Shown here in pieces: positions 1-9,800 of a DNA stretch of 20,616 bases. The DNA lies in the IMG/VR virus record IMGVR_UViG_3300007517_000278, positions 1 through 20,616 of that record; one strand, 5' to 3'. Origin of the DNA: a virus. A program made the position numbers and the translations under genes. Below the pieces are notes generated by a model. It had not been told where the DNA came from. It did not search any database and worked only from the letters and a program-made list of their open reading frames with translations. How positions within the stretch are numbered: position 1 is the stretch's first letter; each line of letters opens with the position of its first letter.

Positions 1-58
1 AGAATCCAGGCTTGAAAAATCATCAGGCCATTTTGCTGTAAAGGATGCAAAGGTAATC

Positions 59-313
59 ATGAAAAGTCCGAATGGGTATGTAATTGATCCTAGCCTACTT
101 TTCTTGCTAGAAGATGTCAAAAAGATCGAGATTGCAGATGTTGAAAAATTTGAACATTTTGCAAGTGAAATCGAATCCTTTATGTTATGGGTTCGATATC
201 GGAAATTGACAGCACTTCAAAAAGTAAATCTGTATATGTTGGTGTGCCAGGGGGTAGCACTCAATCTAAATATAGATCAAGAGGATTCAGATTTTGAAGC
301 TGAAAATGAATGA
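59..313 (+). CDS. Hypothetical protein, 84 aa
   Basis: I do not recognise this protein. It is acidic toward the C-terminus and predicted soluble, with alternating hydrophobic and charged residues suggesting helices and no membrane segment. The ATG at 59 has an AAAGG ribosome-binding site six bases upstream, which favours this start. However, the same frame is open all the way to the left edge of the window (from base 2), so the gene could be the 3' end of a longer one whose start lies outside. Its stop overlaps the next start as ATGA at 310-313, so the two are probably translationally coupled. By position, before a terminator that faces the tail operon, it may belong to the upstream head or packaging module, but no motif shows this. 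Confidence 0.7.
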   Translation: MKSPNGYVIDPSLLFLLEDVKKIEIADVEKFEHFASEIESFMLWVRYRKLTALQKVNLYMLVCQGVALNLNIDQEDSDFEAENE

Positions 314-744
314 TTGAAGTTGATCGCTTAGTAAAGGCAACGCTCAAGACTATCCCTAAAGCTTGGTTTAATGAATCGCCAAACCTACGATTAATTTATC
401 GAAAGAAAACAGCATCAGTGGTGCTTGGAATAGTTCAAACACAAGAGACGGTTATAGAACTTCTGGCATCTGTAACAAAATCGCGTGAAAATCAAGATGT
501 AGCTGAGGATGGTCTATCAGAAGATGTTTCAAGGCTCACGGGCTATCTAATTTCACCAAAATTTTACCCTGATTCCTTAGACAATAACCTTGTATTTGCG
601 GCGGAGCTAACCCTGGCAGATGGTTATAAATTACCAGGGTCTTTTACTCTAGTTACTGAAACTCAAAACCGCAGCGTTTCGATGCATAAAATCAGAGGTT
701 CATACATCTCTGGGCTGTTTACGACAGTCGCAAGAAATTATTAA
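310..744 (+). CDS. Hypothetical protein, 144 aa
   Basis: Unrecognised protein, last gene of the plus-strand operon entering from the left. The start ATG overlaps the previous stop by four bases (ATGA), the usual sign of coupled translation. The C-terminal half (about residues 75-140) alternates hydrophobic and polar residues and contains several Gly and Pro turns, consistent with a beta-rich fold. The N-terminal third is helical, followed by an acidic linker around residues 60-72. There are no membrane segments or cysteine clusters. The stop TAA runs directly into a strong palindromic terminator. A virion or head-tail connector role is possible from the phage context, but this is inference only. 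Confidence 0.8.
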   Translation: MIEVDRLVKATLKTIPKAWFNESPNLRLIYRKKTASVVLGIVQTQETVIELLASVTKSRENQDVAEDGLSEDVSRLTGYLISPKFYPDSLDNNLVFAAELTLADGYKLPGSFTLVTETQNRSVSMHKIRGSYISGLFTTVARNY

Positions 745-772
745 ATCCACTCAAGAATTCTTGAGTGGATTT
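743..772. terminator. Bidirectional terminator, 30-bp perfect palindrome
   Basis: The 15-base arm AAATCCACTCAAGAA is followed at once by its exact reverse complement, and the plus strand continues with a run of T residues (770-774). On the minus strand the hairpin is followed by an A/T-rich stretch. It sits exactly between the convergent 144-aa gene (stop at 742-744) and the last gene of the minus-strand tail operon (stop at 775-777), so it most likely ends both transcripts. Confidence 0.85.
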
Positions 773-774
773 TT

Positions 775-1047
775 CTAAGGCATCCAACTTGCTAGAATAG
801 CGCCGCCTACCCCCCGAACTCCTACAAACAACTCCCCACGGCGAATCGTGCCTGGTGAAATCGGAGTAACGGGCATTCTGCCACCATTCGCTGATAAGCC
901 CCAATGACGCCCATATTCATACCCGTCATAGGTTAGGTTAAATTCTTTTTTATTATCTTTAGAATCCTGCTGATTTACGATTGTTTCCCTCCGTTGTTCT
1001 CGCCCTGTTAGCACTGAAACTCTAGCGCGGTCGGTGAGCTTATTCAT
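775..1047 (-). CDS. Hypothetical phage protein, 90 aa, last gene of tail operon
   Basis: Small unrecognised protein closing the minus-strand structural operon. Its ATG overlaps the stop of the 387-aa gene as ATGA (1044-1047), so expression is probably coupled. The N-terminal 35 residues are charged and rich in Arg, Asp, Asn and Gln. The C-terminal half is rich in Gly, Pro and Arg (around residues 55-85), with no transmembrane segment and no cysteine. The position after the fibre-like genes, together with the small size, suggests a tail-tip accessory or fibre-assembly protein, but there is no direct evidence. A 61-residue frame on the same strand overlapping its 3' end is a shadow. Confidence 0.75.
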   Translation of the reverse strand: MNKLTDRARVSVLTGREQRRETIVNQQDSKDNKKEFNLTYDGYEYGRHWGLSANGGRMPVTPISPGTIRRGELFVGVRGVGGAILASWMP

Positions 1048-2207
1048 GGTAGATAACGCCCTGAAGGTTGAAAATAAACCCCTGCCTCAACTACACCAAT
1101 AAAGGGTAAACGTTCGTTTCCTACTAAGCGATTTAATGTAATAGGTACAGCACTTTGAATCACTCCACTACACTCAGTAGGAGAATTAGTTACTTGCACA
1201 TTACAAAGCCATACCTGAGTCTCTAATTCTATCCCAAAGAGCATAAAATCTTCAATAGTTGAGGCTTGAAGATCAAAGAAATTTAGGTTTGATCCAAGTA
1301 TAGGTTCTGTCGGTACGACTACGGTAATCTTCCCATTGTTGCGATTAATAGGATTGCTACCTTGGAAACGCCCGCCTCTACCACCGGGTAAAAACTCACT
1401 TTCTTGACAAAAAGAGGTTGGGTCTACTCCATTGAAAGTACGGTTATGGAAATTAAAACCTCTCTGGTAATAATCCCAAGTGCCAATATGTTCGTTTGAC
1501 CCTGTTTCAATTTCTGTTACAGTTCCACCTCGATCAATTAAAAAAGCTTGCTTATTCGGATACCTCCAATAATCTGAATTTGGATTGTTTAACTGTGCAT
1601 CATAATCAGCAGGACGAGGATCGTCAAGGTTTCCCGTCCCAAATGGGTATAAGCGTCCTTTCCTAACCTCTAGAATTGCTCCACGTTCATCTAGTGCCAT
1701 TGCGGAATGAAAGGCATCGGTTCTAATATTATCAGAAGCAATTGGGCGAGTTCGACTTTGCTCAAATACTAATTGGAATGGGCAAATACCACCTATATAA
1801 CATCGTTGGATATCAAAGCCCTGTGGCCCTCCAGATATGTCTTCTATAAACACATAAGCCAATTCTGCAATTGGTGATCTTGGATTCTCTTCAATTGACG
1901 TACGCCGCCTGCTCATCTGACCTAAGCGAAGTCCACACCCTAGGGTCTGAATAGGACTGCCACGGGTCACTGATGCATTTGTGATGTATTGCCCCCTGGT
2001 AGGGTATGGCGTGCCTCCTAGGGGCTGTATCAAGGGACTGCCGTTCTGCCATCCTGCGGAGATATGATGAGTGCTACATTGCTGATTCGCTTGTTTGGCA
2101 TCGATAGCGCTAGAGCGGTCTAATCTGCCGCCCTCATTCGCATATTTAGCGCGGTCTTTTAGATTCTCTAATTCATCGTCATTAGGTTTGCAGCATGGAT
2201 CTACCAT
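1044..2207 (-). CDS. Putative tail tip/receptor-binding structural protein, 387 aa
   Basis: Unrecognised at family level. It is rich in Asn, Gly, Pro, Ser and aromatic residues, with short beta-prone stretches throughout and no coiled coil, as is common in phage tip and receptor-binding proteins. The N-terminal 60 residues are hydrophilic, with a Cys pair at residues 5-6, and probably act as an attachment or linker region. Further Cys residues are scattered (near positions 43, 90, 136 and 142), which is unusual for a cytoplasmically made virion protein. It starts at ATG 2207 and shares one base with the preceding stop (TAATG), so translation is probably by re-initiation. Its position downstream of the hub and fibre genes supports a distal tail role (inference). 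Confidence 0.75.
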   Translation of the reverse strand: MVDPCCKPNDDELENLKDRAKYANEGGRLDRSSAIDAKQANQQCSTHHISAGWQNGSPLIQPLGGTPYPTRGQYITNASVTRGSPIQTLGCGLRLGQMSRRRTSIEENPRSPIAELAYVFIEDISGGPQGFDIQRCYIGGICPFQLVFEQSRTRPIASDNIRTDAFHSAMALDERGAILEVRKGRLYPFGTGNLDDPRPADYDAQLNNPNSDYWRYPNKQAFLIDRGGTVTEIETGSNEHIGTWDYYQRGFNFHNRTFNGVDPTSFCQESEFLPGGRGGRFQGSNPINRNNGKITVVVPTEPILGSNLNFFDLQASTIEDFMLFGIELETQVWLCNVQVTNSPTECSGVIQSAVPITLNRLVGNERLPFIGVVEAGVYFQPSGRYLP

Positions 2208-2905
2208 TAGGTATTCCCTACTTGAGCGGTGATTTCCAGGGTTTGACTCGCCTGTAGGTTTCTAGTATTATTTCCGCCTCCATCGTTAGGAACTTTATCA
2301 AAACCTATCGCTACCCCATTGGCATACCTCACGACTAAAGCACCTGTAAAGCTACTGCCAGCGGCGATCGCCGATCCTCCTGATGTTGCAGCTAACCTAA
2401 ATTGATCTGTTGTTAAACCTGTCGAGACAACAAAATAAAAGGTATCTGCTAAAATCAGTGATGGGTAAGCGCTAGCCCCTGTAAAAAATACGCGATCGCC
2501 TGCAATCAAACCATGACTCGCCACTTGAAAAGCATTCGCAGTAATCGCTGTAATTAATCTATTTGCAATCGCTGATCCATCTGCAAGTAACACTGCACAA
2601 TCATATTGAGTGGCGATCGCTGGAGTAGCTGCTTTTATGATATTCACTATGACCGATGCAAAGGATACCGTGTTAGCACCTGTGTTTTTAATTGCAGCCC
2701 CGCTTGGTGCCCAGATTGATCTAGAATAGCCCTCACTATTTAATGATTCTCTTCCTAGCACAGATATCAAAGTAGCGTTTTGAGTCATCAAATCTGTATC
2801 ATTCAGCAGAATTATTCGGAATGACCCTGGCGCAAATTTGGTGCGGCTACGGAATCCAATATCAAGTAATTCAACAAGGCCATCAAGGAAAGGTAAAAAA
2901 GGCAT
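2207..2905 (-). CDS. Putative tail fibre protein with inserted GHGL/GDRV-type domain, 232 aa
   Basis: The outer parts (about residues 28-112 and 193-229) fit the same beta-sandwich pattern as the neighbouring 285-aa protein: a short strand (FRIILLND), a GYSR motif near 59-62, an internal strand, and a final strand with a TLEITAQV ending. Between them, residues about 116-193 match a compact phage-virion domain that I recognise by its hallmarks: a V-A-S-H-G-L turn (128-133), GDRVFF (136-141), a tyrosine/phenylalanine-rich YFVV-type strand (157-160), and FRLAATSGGSAI (169-180). So one beta domain seems to be inserted into a loop of another. The likely role is in the tail tip or fibre, contacting the cell surface. 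It follows the 285-aa gene by one base and ends overlapping the next start. Confidence 0.75.
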   Translation of the reverse strand: MPFLPFLDGLVELLDIGFRSRTKFAPGSFRIILLNDTDLMTQNATLISVLGRESLNSEGYSRSIWAPSGAAIKNTGANTVSFASVIVNIIKAATPAIATQYDCAVLLADGSAIANRLITAITANAFQVASHGLIAGDRVFFTGASAYPSLILADTFYFVVSTGLTTDQFRLAATSGGSAIAAGSSFTGALVVRYANGVAIGFDKVPNDGGGNNTRNLQASQTLEITAQVGNT

Positions 2906-2906
2906 T

Positions 2907-3764
2907 TTAGGTTACAGATAGGATTCTTACTTGGATTGAATTGGAAGGGAAAAGAACACCCGAAGCTCCCACGCTTAAAATTCTTGAGTTTGCAAAATTG
3001 CCCCCACATAGCAGATTTCCACCGCTAGCAGCATCAAAGATTCCACCTGCTATTGCAGTGCCTTGATTCGTGGTAGGATTTGCAAAAAGCATAGGAGAAG
3101 CAACCGGAAATGATGCAAAAGATTGTTCAGAACCCGTATTAATGCTGGCACCATTAAAAGTTTCAATACGAGTATAGCCTCCACCAGGGGGTTCAACTCC
3201 ACCTATCCCTGTAATATAATTTGGAGCGGTTGTAAAATATGATCCAAAAATTCTTGGCTTGGCATAGGCTACTGACCCAAAAGCCAAATCTAATAGGCGA
3301 CGACATAGGAAGCCCGAGCAGCCCCCTACGCTGGCTGTATTGATAGCGATCGCAATACTGCCAGCGGCGATCGATACATTTGCCCCTGAAGCAAAATCTA
3401 ACGGCACAGTAAAACTCCCACCCCCAAGCCATGTGCCAAAAGTAGCAGAATCATAAAATCCGAAGCCCAAAAAAGATAGGGCGCTTCCAGCCGTACCAAA
3501 ACTTAAAGGAGAACCATTAACTTTTTGAGTTACGAATCCCGAGGTTGAAGCTAATGGGAAGTTGGTTAAATTATTCGTAATTGCTACCCTCACAATACTT
3601 GCGGCTTCTACTGCATCACCTCCATCAAAATAACTGGTTGGTGCTGTGATTAAAAGACCAATGTAAATAGTTGCCAAAGAGCTATAAGTAGGAGAGTTGG
3701 ACTCGCTCACAAAAGCTTGACTTAATAATTCAGAGGCTAAAGACCCAGAAATTGAACTAGGCAT
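2907..3764 (-). CDS. Putative tail fibre protein with two tandem beta-sandwich domains, 285 aa
   Basis: Two copies of one domain can be aligned by eye. Copy 1 (about residues 30-142) opens with IYIGLLITAPT and copy 2 (about 170-285) with IFGSYFTTAPN. Both continue with a Gly-rich turn and a [I/Y]xR strand (SIVRVAI versus GYTRIE), then a G-x-F-D/Y-x-A motif (GFYDSAT at 102-108, GIFDAASGGN at 241-250), then a final hydrophobic strand. This pattern is known from phage tail-fibre or minor tail proteins in which a small LYxxL...GGYxR...FDAxxGGxLL domain is repeated. The intervening segment carries CGGC-like cysteines (residues 149-154). The start ATG shares one base with the hub gene stop. The domain reading is fairly secure, the receptor-binding role is inferred. 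Confidence 0.75.
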   Translation of the reverse strand: MPSSISGSLASELLSQAFVSESNSPTYSSLATIYIGLLITAPTSYFDGGDAVEAASIVRVAITNNLTNFPLASTSGFVTQKVNGSPLSFGTAGSALSFLGFGFYDSATFGTWLGGGSFTVPLDFASGANVSIAAGSIAIAINTASVGGCSGFLCRRLLDLAFGSVAYAKPRIFGSYFTTAPNYITGIGGVEPPGGGYTRIETFNGASINTGSEQSFASFPVASPMLFANPTTNQGTAIAGGIFDAASGGNLLCGGNFANSRILSVGASGVLFPSNSIQVRILSVT

Positions 3765-6322
3765 TAGGTGAATACTCCATAAATCTCGAATTCAGATAGC
3801 GCAAATCTATTATTGCCGCTGCTATTTAGTGCAGTTTGAATCAACCTAAAATAACGATAGGCAGTAGATCCACCCACAGGATATGAATAGAATGTCGCGG
3901 CTGTATAGGTTAAGCCTGTCCTCACATCTAAGTCTACCCATGTTGTTGCATCGTTAGACCCCTGGAACGTAAAGGCAGTTGGGTGGTTGATGCTACCATC
4001 GCCAGCGGCACTTCTAGCCCTTACTGTATAGTAATTACAAACGAGAGTGCGATTACCAACTCGACTAATATCGAATTGCATCCAACTATTAGCAAAGTTT
4101 CCAGTAGTTACCGCGCTGCTAATGCGATCGGTCATTCTTGATACGTCAAGGTCAAAGTTATTCAGACTTGAGAATGTGACAAGACTTAATCCCCGTCCAT
4201 CGGGTAATGCACTACTTGGGTTTAGTCGTGATGTGGTTAAACCTAGAGTTCCAAGCCACTGAAATAAACCATTAAGGTCATTATTTGAAACGTAAGTACG
4301 GGTTGACCCTGGCACAAAATCTTGTACTGACAGTGCAAAATTTGATGTCGTTTCAGAAGCCATCGATCCAAGGATTCCAGCCACAATTGGAGTGATCACA
4401 GTCCCCGCTGTTAAGCTTCCGGTAAGTGCAATATTCCCAACTAAATTAGCTGGGATACTACTGCTATATCCCAATGCTAATAATGAGCCTGTAAGTTGCA
4501 CTAAGCCCGATAAAGAAGTGCTTTCAGCAAATGGAGGATATAGATATTCATTTGGATCATTTACACCATCTCCAGGGGTTATCCCTGGTGAAACTCTACG
4601 TACTTGACCTAGATTAATGCTATCTCCTGACACAACCCCACTAACAAAATTATGAATGAATGCAATGCCATCGGTAAGATGCCTTGTGACGACTCCGCTA
4701 GGCGATCGCCAATCAATTACCATCAGGGGTTGATATTCAGTAAGGATGCGATCGCTCAAAGGTAGAATCCAATTCAGCCTTGATTGCCTCCCATGAAGTA
4801 ACGCGCCTTCTAAATTCGCAACAGCAACGCAATGGGCATCGCTGACAGGATAACTCACATCAAAATCACGATCATCCTCACCTAAAATTGACCCTGAGAT
4901 TGGTGGAAATCTCACCTCACCCTTGAACTGGGTTTCTTCTCCTTGATTGGCTTCATCGCGCCTCTCAGGTGCGGGTGGAGTGCTGCCGCCTGCGCTGCTG
5001 TATGTTGTTTCAGCGCGGCTAGTCTCACCGGGTTTGTAGCGTCTGGTTTTGCTAGATTGAACCCATCCTTTTCCACTTTTACTCCAAGATTGAGTTACCC
5101 ATTCTGATAACTTCATCCCATAGGTGCGGATATTGCCGCCTAAATAATTAGGCGCTGTACCTAATACTAAAGCGGCAGGCTCATAAGTTTTTGTTTCAAT
5201 GCGAACTGTCGCATCGTTTTCATAGAAATAAGATTCGATAATTTCTTTTGAATCAATCCTATCAGTTGCACCAGGGTTAGTCGTGGGAAAAATGACGCCG
5301 CGAGGTTGTCTAATGATTGTAGTTTTACGTCTTAGTAATCCCTCGCCTTCTTCATCATAAAGTGTGATTGTATCTTCTTCTGATGCTGTAATCAGTGAGG
5401 CTTGCCCTGGAAACTGAACCGGAAATATCCGGCCTCTCGGTTGACGGCTATTAGTGCGAGTAATGATTTGATGTGTTCCAAATCCGAGAAACACTGTTGA
5501 GCTTATTTCTGATGGATCAAACTCTTCATCAGCAGCGATGGCAAATACAGTTGATGGGTTTTCAGTCGGGGAAACATTAGGAGCTACGCCAGAAGCTCTA
5601 ACTAACTCTACTGGTGTTTCATCAGGCGCGATCGCACTCACTTCAACTTCACCAATGCCGATCCTAATTCTTAAATCTGGCGTAGGAGGTTTAACTACTA
5701 CCTTACTAGCTCTTAGCTGCTCTTGATTATCTATCCATAAGACATATCCAGCATCCCAAGCGAGTTGCCCCATCGTAGCTACATAACTTTGCTCAGTTAC
5801 GATTGGATAATTAATAGGCCATTCGTCAATAGGATCTAAAAGATTTCCAATATAAATTTTTGCAGCAAGTCTATTAATAATCTCAGTGCGAGTTGCTGAT
5901 GTCCCTAAAATCACCCCGCTGTCATCTACAGGGGGCTTGCGAAGGTCTTTAAGTGCTAAGAGACATCCTACTTCAATCTCTAGTTCTGGTGCCCTTCCTA
6001 GTGGTGATGCAGGCACCTTAAGGATACGCAGACGTCCCCTAGGATGAGCGATAATCGCGCCTGCGCTATTTTCAATTGTGATAATCACCCTGCATTTTCT
6101 AGCGAATCGTGCAGGATTTTCAAGCGGGTCGAATGATTCTAAAAATGGCACCAGGGGTGATGCTGGGATAGTTAATGTCCCTGTAGTTTTACTAAGGCCA
6201 TCACTGCCTAGATGCGAATCTTTTACATCAAAGCCAATTACAGGTACAACAATAGCGCTACTGCCATTCGGGTAGGCTAGCGATACACTGATAGGGTTGT
6301 TTCCAAGGTCAAGAATTGGCAT
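3764..6322 (-). CDS. Baseplate hub/tail tip protein with C-terminal discoidin-like domain, 852 aa
   Basis: Large protein following the distal-tail gene, the position of hub or tail-associated proteins in siphovirus operons. The N-terminal part (about 1-230) is a beta-rich domain ending in a YVLWIDNQEQLRAS-type segment typical of hub-like folds. A long Pro/Gly/Arg-rich middle region (about 290-480) follows. The C-terminal roughly 140 residues end in a recognisable F5/8 type C (discoidin) pattern: FTFQGSNDATTW, then a TAYRYFRLI strand, then FALSEFEIYG at the very end. Such domains bind sugars or lipids, so the tip may itself carry an adsorption module. There is no obvious peptidase or lysozyme motif. 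A 20-base gap separates it from the upstream gene, the second-largest internal gap in this operon. Confidence 0.8.
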   Translation of the reverse strand: MPILDLGNNPISVSLAYPNGSSAIVVPVIGFDVKDSHLGSDGLSKTTGTLTIPASPLVPFLESFDPLENPARFARKCRVIITIENSAGAIIAHPRGRLRILKVPASPLGRAPELEIEVGCLLALKDLRKPPVDDSGVILGTSATRTEIINRLAAKIYIGNLLDPIDEWPINYPIVTEQSYVATMGQLAWDAGYVLWIDNQEQLRASKVVVKPPTPDLRIRIGIGEVEVSAIAPDETPVELVRASGVAPNVSPTENPSTVFAIAADEEFDPSEISSTVFLGFGTHQIITRTNSRQPRGRIFPVQFPGQASLITASEEDTITLYDEEGEGLLRRKTTIIRQPRGVIFPTTNPGATDRIDSKEIIESYFYENDATVRIETKTYEPAALVLGTAPNYLGGNIRTYGMKLSEWVTQSWSKSGKGWVQSSKTRRYKPGETSRAETTYSSAGGSTPPAPERRDEANQGEETQFKGEVRFPPISGSILGEDDRDFDVSYPVSDAHCVAVANLEGALLHGRQSRLNWILPLSDRILTEYQPLMVIDWRSPSGVVTRHLTDGIAFIHNFVSGVVSGDSINLGQVRRVSPGITPGDGVNDPNEYLYPPFAESTSLSGLVQLTGSLLALGYSSSIPANLVGNIALTGSLTAGTVITPIVAGILGSMASETTSNFALSVQDFVPGSTRTYVSNNDLNGLFQWLGTLGLTTSRLNPSSALPDGRGLSLVTFSSLNNFDLDVSRMTDRISSAVTTGNFANSWMQFDISRVGNRTLVCNYYTVRARSAAGDGSINHPTAFTFQGSNDATTWVDLDVRTGLTYTAATFYSYPVGGSTAYRYFRLIQTALNSSGNNRFALSEFEIYGVFT

Positions 6323-6342
6323 TAGATTGATTTTAGCATGAG

Positions 6343-6828
6343 CTAGGGAGTAGTTTTTATTCCTTCAATTAATTGGAACTGACAGGTAATCCACGCACCA
6401 TCTTTAGCAAATTCAGGAGGGTCAACAAATAAAGCATTAAATCTCGCTTTATATTTTAATCCAGCCCCATCAAGTGTTGCGATTTGCCCTGCTGCTAATG
6501 CGCGAGTTCGGCTGATGAGTGAAACCCCTGGCTCATAAATAAAGTCAATAAAGTCATCAAGAATTAGATATTGAAATGGCCTTGTTAGAAGCCACAGGCT
6601 ATAAATCTGTTTTAATCTATCAGCATCAATTTGCTTAAATCTTGCACCGACAGTCCACGTATGCGGAGATTCATAAGGGATTGATTCAGCAATTACTGAT
6701 CCGGCAAACGAGCGGCTAAAAGTTGGGACTTCAATCCTTTGGCGTGGATAGTTAGTTTCTGAAAATGGCGAGGTAAAACGATTGCCAAGTGTCAAACTAA
6801 TTGTATTAAAAGTAAGCGCTAAGGTCAT
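6343..6828 (-). CDS. Putative distal tail-like minor tail protein, 161 aa
   Basis: The gene directly follows the tape measure and overlaps it by four bases (ATGA), the place of the distal tail or minor tail protein that caps the tube. The sequence is beta-rich at the N-terminus (residues 1-60), with a central FKQIDADRLKQIYSLW helix (about 64-79) and a DDFIDFIYEPG segment (91-101). The C-terminal strand WITCQFQLIEG is typical of small tail-tip adaptor proteins. Length is in the range for such adaptors, although classical Dit proteins are often larger. I assign the role mainly by gene order. No catalytic motif or membrane segment is present. Confidence 0.75.
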   Translation of the reverse strand: MTLALTFNTISLTLGNRFTSPFSETNYPRQRIEVPTFSRSFAGSVIAESIPYESPHTWTVGARFKQIDADRLKQIYSLWLLTRPFQYLILDDFIDFIYEPGVSLISRTRALAAGQIATLDGAGLKYKARFNALFVDPPEFAKDGAWITCQFQLIEGIKTTP

Positions 6829-9800
6829 AGTTTTGCCCGTCTAAAATTCGCAGTACCAATATCTGACAATACTTGACCGACAGCCGCTACAGGGTCAGGT
6901 GCGGAGACTGAGACACATCGCGGGGTATTAGCTAATTGCATTACAGCTACTTTTAGTTCGTCAATCTTGGCAACTACAGCAGCATCGCCAGTTTGAATAG
7001 TACTGCTCAAGTCTAGCCCACTTCCCATATCAGCGATTTGTAACGATGGCACTTTAGTTTTAAGTTGAGTGGCGACTGAGCTTGTAGTTAAGCCTCTTGC
7101 ATTAAATCCAGTTCTTTGACCACTTGCAATTCGCTGTTTCTCACTCTGATCAGCCGATAGAGTCTGAATGCCCCTAGAGGTCAATACCCGACCCGAGCTG
7201 GTAGATTCGGTAGAATCCTTTGCCACATCCTCAACTTTAGTCTTAGTTTCTCTAGCGTCTGCGATCGCTCCCCTTTGATCTAGAACCGCTCCATCTTGCT
7301 GCTGTTGTTGTGTTTTTTGCGTAGTGTTGAGAGTTTGACTTTCCAGGGCGTTAATCTGGCTTTGCTGTGTGATGGCTTCACCCGCCTGCTCTAAGCGCTT
7401 TTCTTGCAAAGCTAAAACCCGTTGTAGGCTTGTAATTTCGGCTTCAGTTGCTCCATTAACTAGGGCTTTTTGAATGGCGATCTCAGCTTCTACTTTGGCA
7501 ATTTCAGCCGCTATTTGCTGGCGCTCTAGTTCAATAGCGCGCTGTTGCTGCTGTAATGCAAGCTGCTGTAACTGAATTTGAAACTGTTGCTGTAAGAAGG
7601 TTCCTTGCTTTTGAATTTGCTGTAGCTTCAATTGTTCAACCCGTACCGAGTCCCCATCTCGACTAGCGGCCTCGATCGCTCTATCGTACCGGGCATTTTC
7701 AGCCCCGGCTAAAGCTGTTTGTAGATTCTGTTGAGCCGATAGCAGGCTGTTTTGTTGCCCGATAGCATTTTGCTGTAATTCGAGATTGCTTGAACGATCT
7801 TCCCTTTGAGCTTGTGAAGGTGCGAATGACTGGTCAATAGCCTCTAATGCAGCTTTTTTCCGCTCCTCATCTGCCTTTAGCGCCGCTGCCCTCGCGGCCT
7901 CTTGAGCCGCAATTTCCTTTTCGATTCGCGCTAAGTTAAGGCTTCCAATTTCTCCATTTAGCTCAATCTCACGGGTAGCAGCATCCTCAGCGCTTAAGAT
8001 TCCTTGCTGCCTTAAACCTTGAATCTGAGACAATTCATCTCGCCTTAATGCGATTGTTTGACCAATACCCTCCTGTTCAATCGCGGCAATATCCTTTGCA
8101 GCATTATCAGCCGATTTTGAACCCTCTAGCTGAGATTGTTTGATTGCAATAATTCGATCATTCTGACTGCTGGCGATCGCCGCTTCCGCTTCACGGTTAG
8201 CCTTCTCAATAGCATCTAAGGCTTTTCGCTCAATTGCTTCCCTGGCACTAGCTAGGTTTTCAGCAATTGCTAATCGAGCATCTGCCACTGCGCTATCAGC
8301 CGATAAAATTTGGCTGTTCAGTTCCTTAATCTGTTCAGGGTCAGTAGTTGAGCTTAATAAGTCACGCAGTTGAGTTGCTTGATTTTCAGCTAGAACTAAA
8401 CGCTCTTGACCTGATGATCGCTGTTGCTCTAAGAGTTGCGATTGACCATCAGCTTCAGTAGTCAAACCCAGAGCCACAGAGGTTTTAATCTCAGCTTCTC
8501 TGAGCTTGTCAGCATTCGACAGTTCAGTAGATCGCTGGGTATAAGCTTCAGTTGTGGCAGTGATAGCATCAGCCGCTTTTTTCTCTGCCGCTGCGATCGC
8601 GTCGCCTGCATCTACTGATGCATCGCTTGATTCTTTAGCAATTCCCGTCCGTTTTACTAAAGCTGTTTGCTCTGTTTCTAGCTCTTTTATGGTGCCATTA
8701 ATCTTGCCACTCAACTCCTCATAAGCAACCGTACCAAGCTTTTCTGGGCTAAGATTCGCTAAGTCTTCCTTCGCTTTAGTAATAGCTGCTGATAATAATT
8801 CAGAAACTTTTGCAGCATCCTCTTGAGAACCTGAAAAGGATCTAGACGCATCGATCGCATTGCCCATCGCTTGCTGTAATTCACTCACCCCTAGACGTGC
8901 ATCTTCAAGCCTTTTTTGTGCATTTGTTGGTACTTCTAAAAAGTCAGGTGGCAAGCCTGTTAATTTATTTATAGTGGAATTTACTTCATTGAACTTAGTA
9001 ACAAGGCCATCAATAAAATCAGTTGGAGGCGGTTCTTTTGGCAGAATTCCTTCGGCTGCTTCTTTAGTTTTGCCCATCTCAAGTTGTAAATCAAGCAATG
9101 ACTTTTCAATTTCTCCAGCGGATTCTTTGAAGCCTTTACCACCATCGTCAAATCTTGATACCGCTATCTGGACTGATGCCATGGCAATCGTAACTAGACC
9201 TAAAGTGAGCAGTAACGAACCTAAACCTAAAGCTGCCGCTTTTGCACTTTTGCCAAATGCAGATTGTGCCAGGGTAGCTATTGCTAATTTAGCTGCATTC
9301 CCTGTCAATCTCGCATTGGCTAGGCTTAACTGAGTATTAAATAATAATTGAGCCGAAGCCGCTCCGGTTTTTGCAATAGTGTTCAAAATTGTCGCGGCAG
9401 TCTCAGCAACTTGAGTTGCCACCAATTGAATATTCAGTAGTTTGTAAGTTGCGATTATTGCAACCGCAGCGGCGATCGCGCCTGTTAAAGCTGTCGTAGC
9501 TAAAATTGCGCCCTTAATTGGCGCAGGCAATAATAGAAATGCATTTAGGAGTCCGGTTGCAGCCCGAACCACAGGCTCAAGACCAATCGCTACAAATTTA
9601 CCGAGTTCTGCCGCTGCCGCACTAATCGAACCTGTAAAAAGATTGATACTCCCGCCTAATCCTTGCGTTAATTCAGCACTAGCCTTAGCCGATGCTCCTT
9701 GAAAGTTTTTAACTTCAGAAGTAACCTCAGCTATTCGTGCAGGCGTAGCATTCAAAAGTGCAGTTACGGCTAATCCGCCTTCTACACCGAATAGGGCTTT

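Noticed and set aside
8860-9333. 157-residue plus-strand frame inside the tape measure
   Set aside because: Antisense shadow of the tape-measure codons, without a promoter or a recognisable protein.
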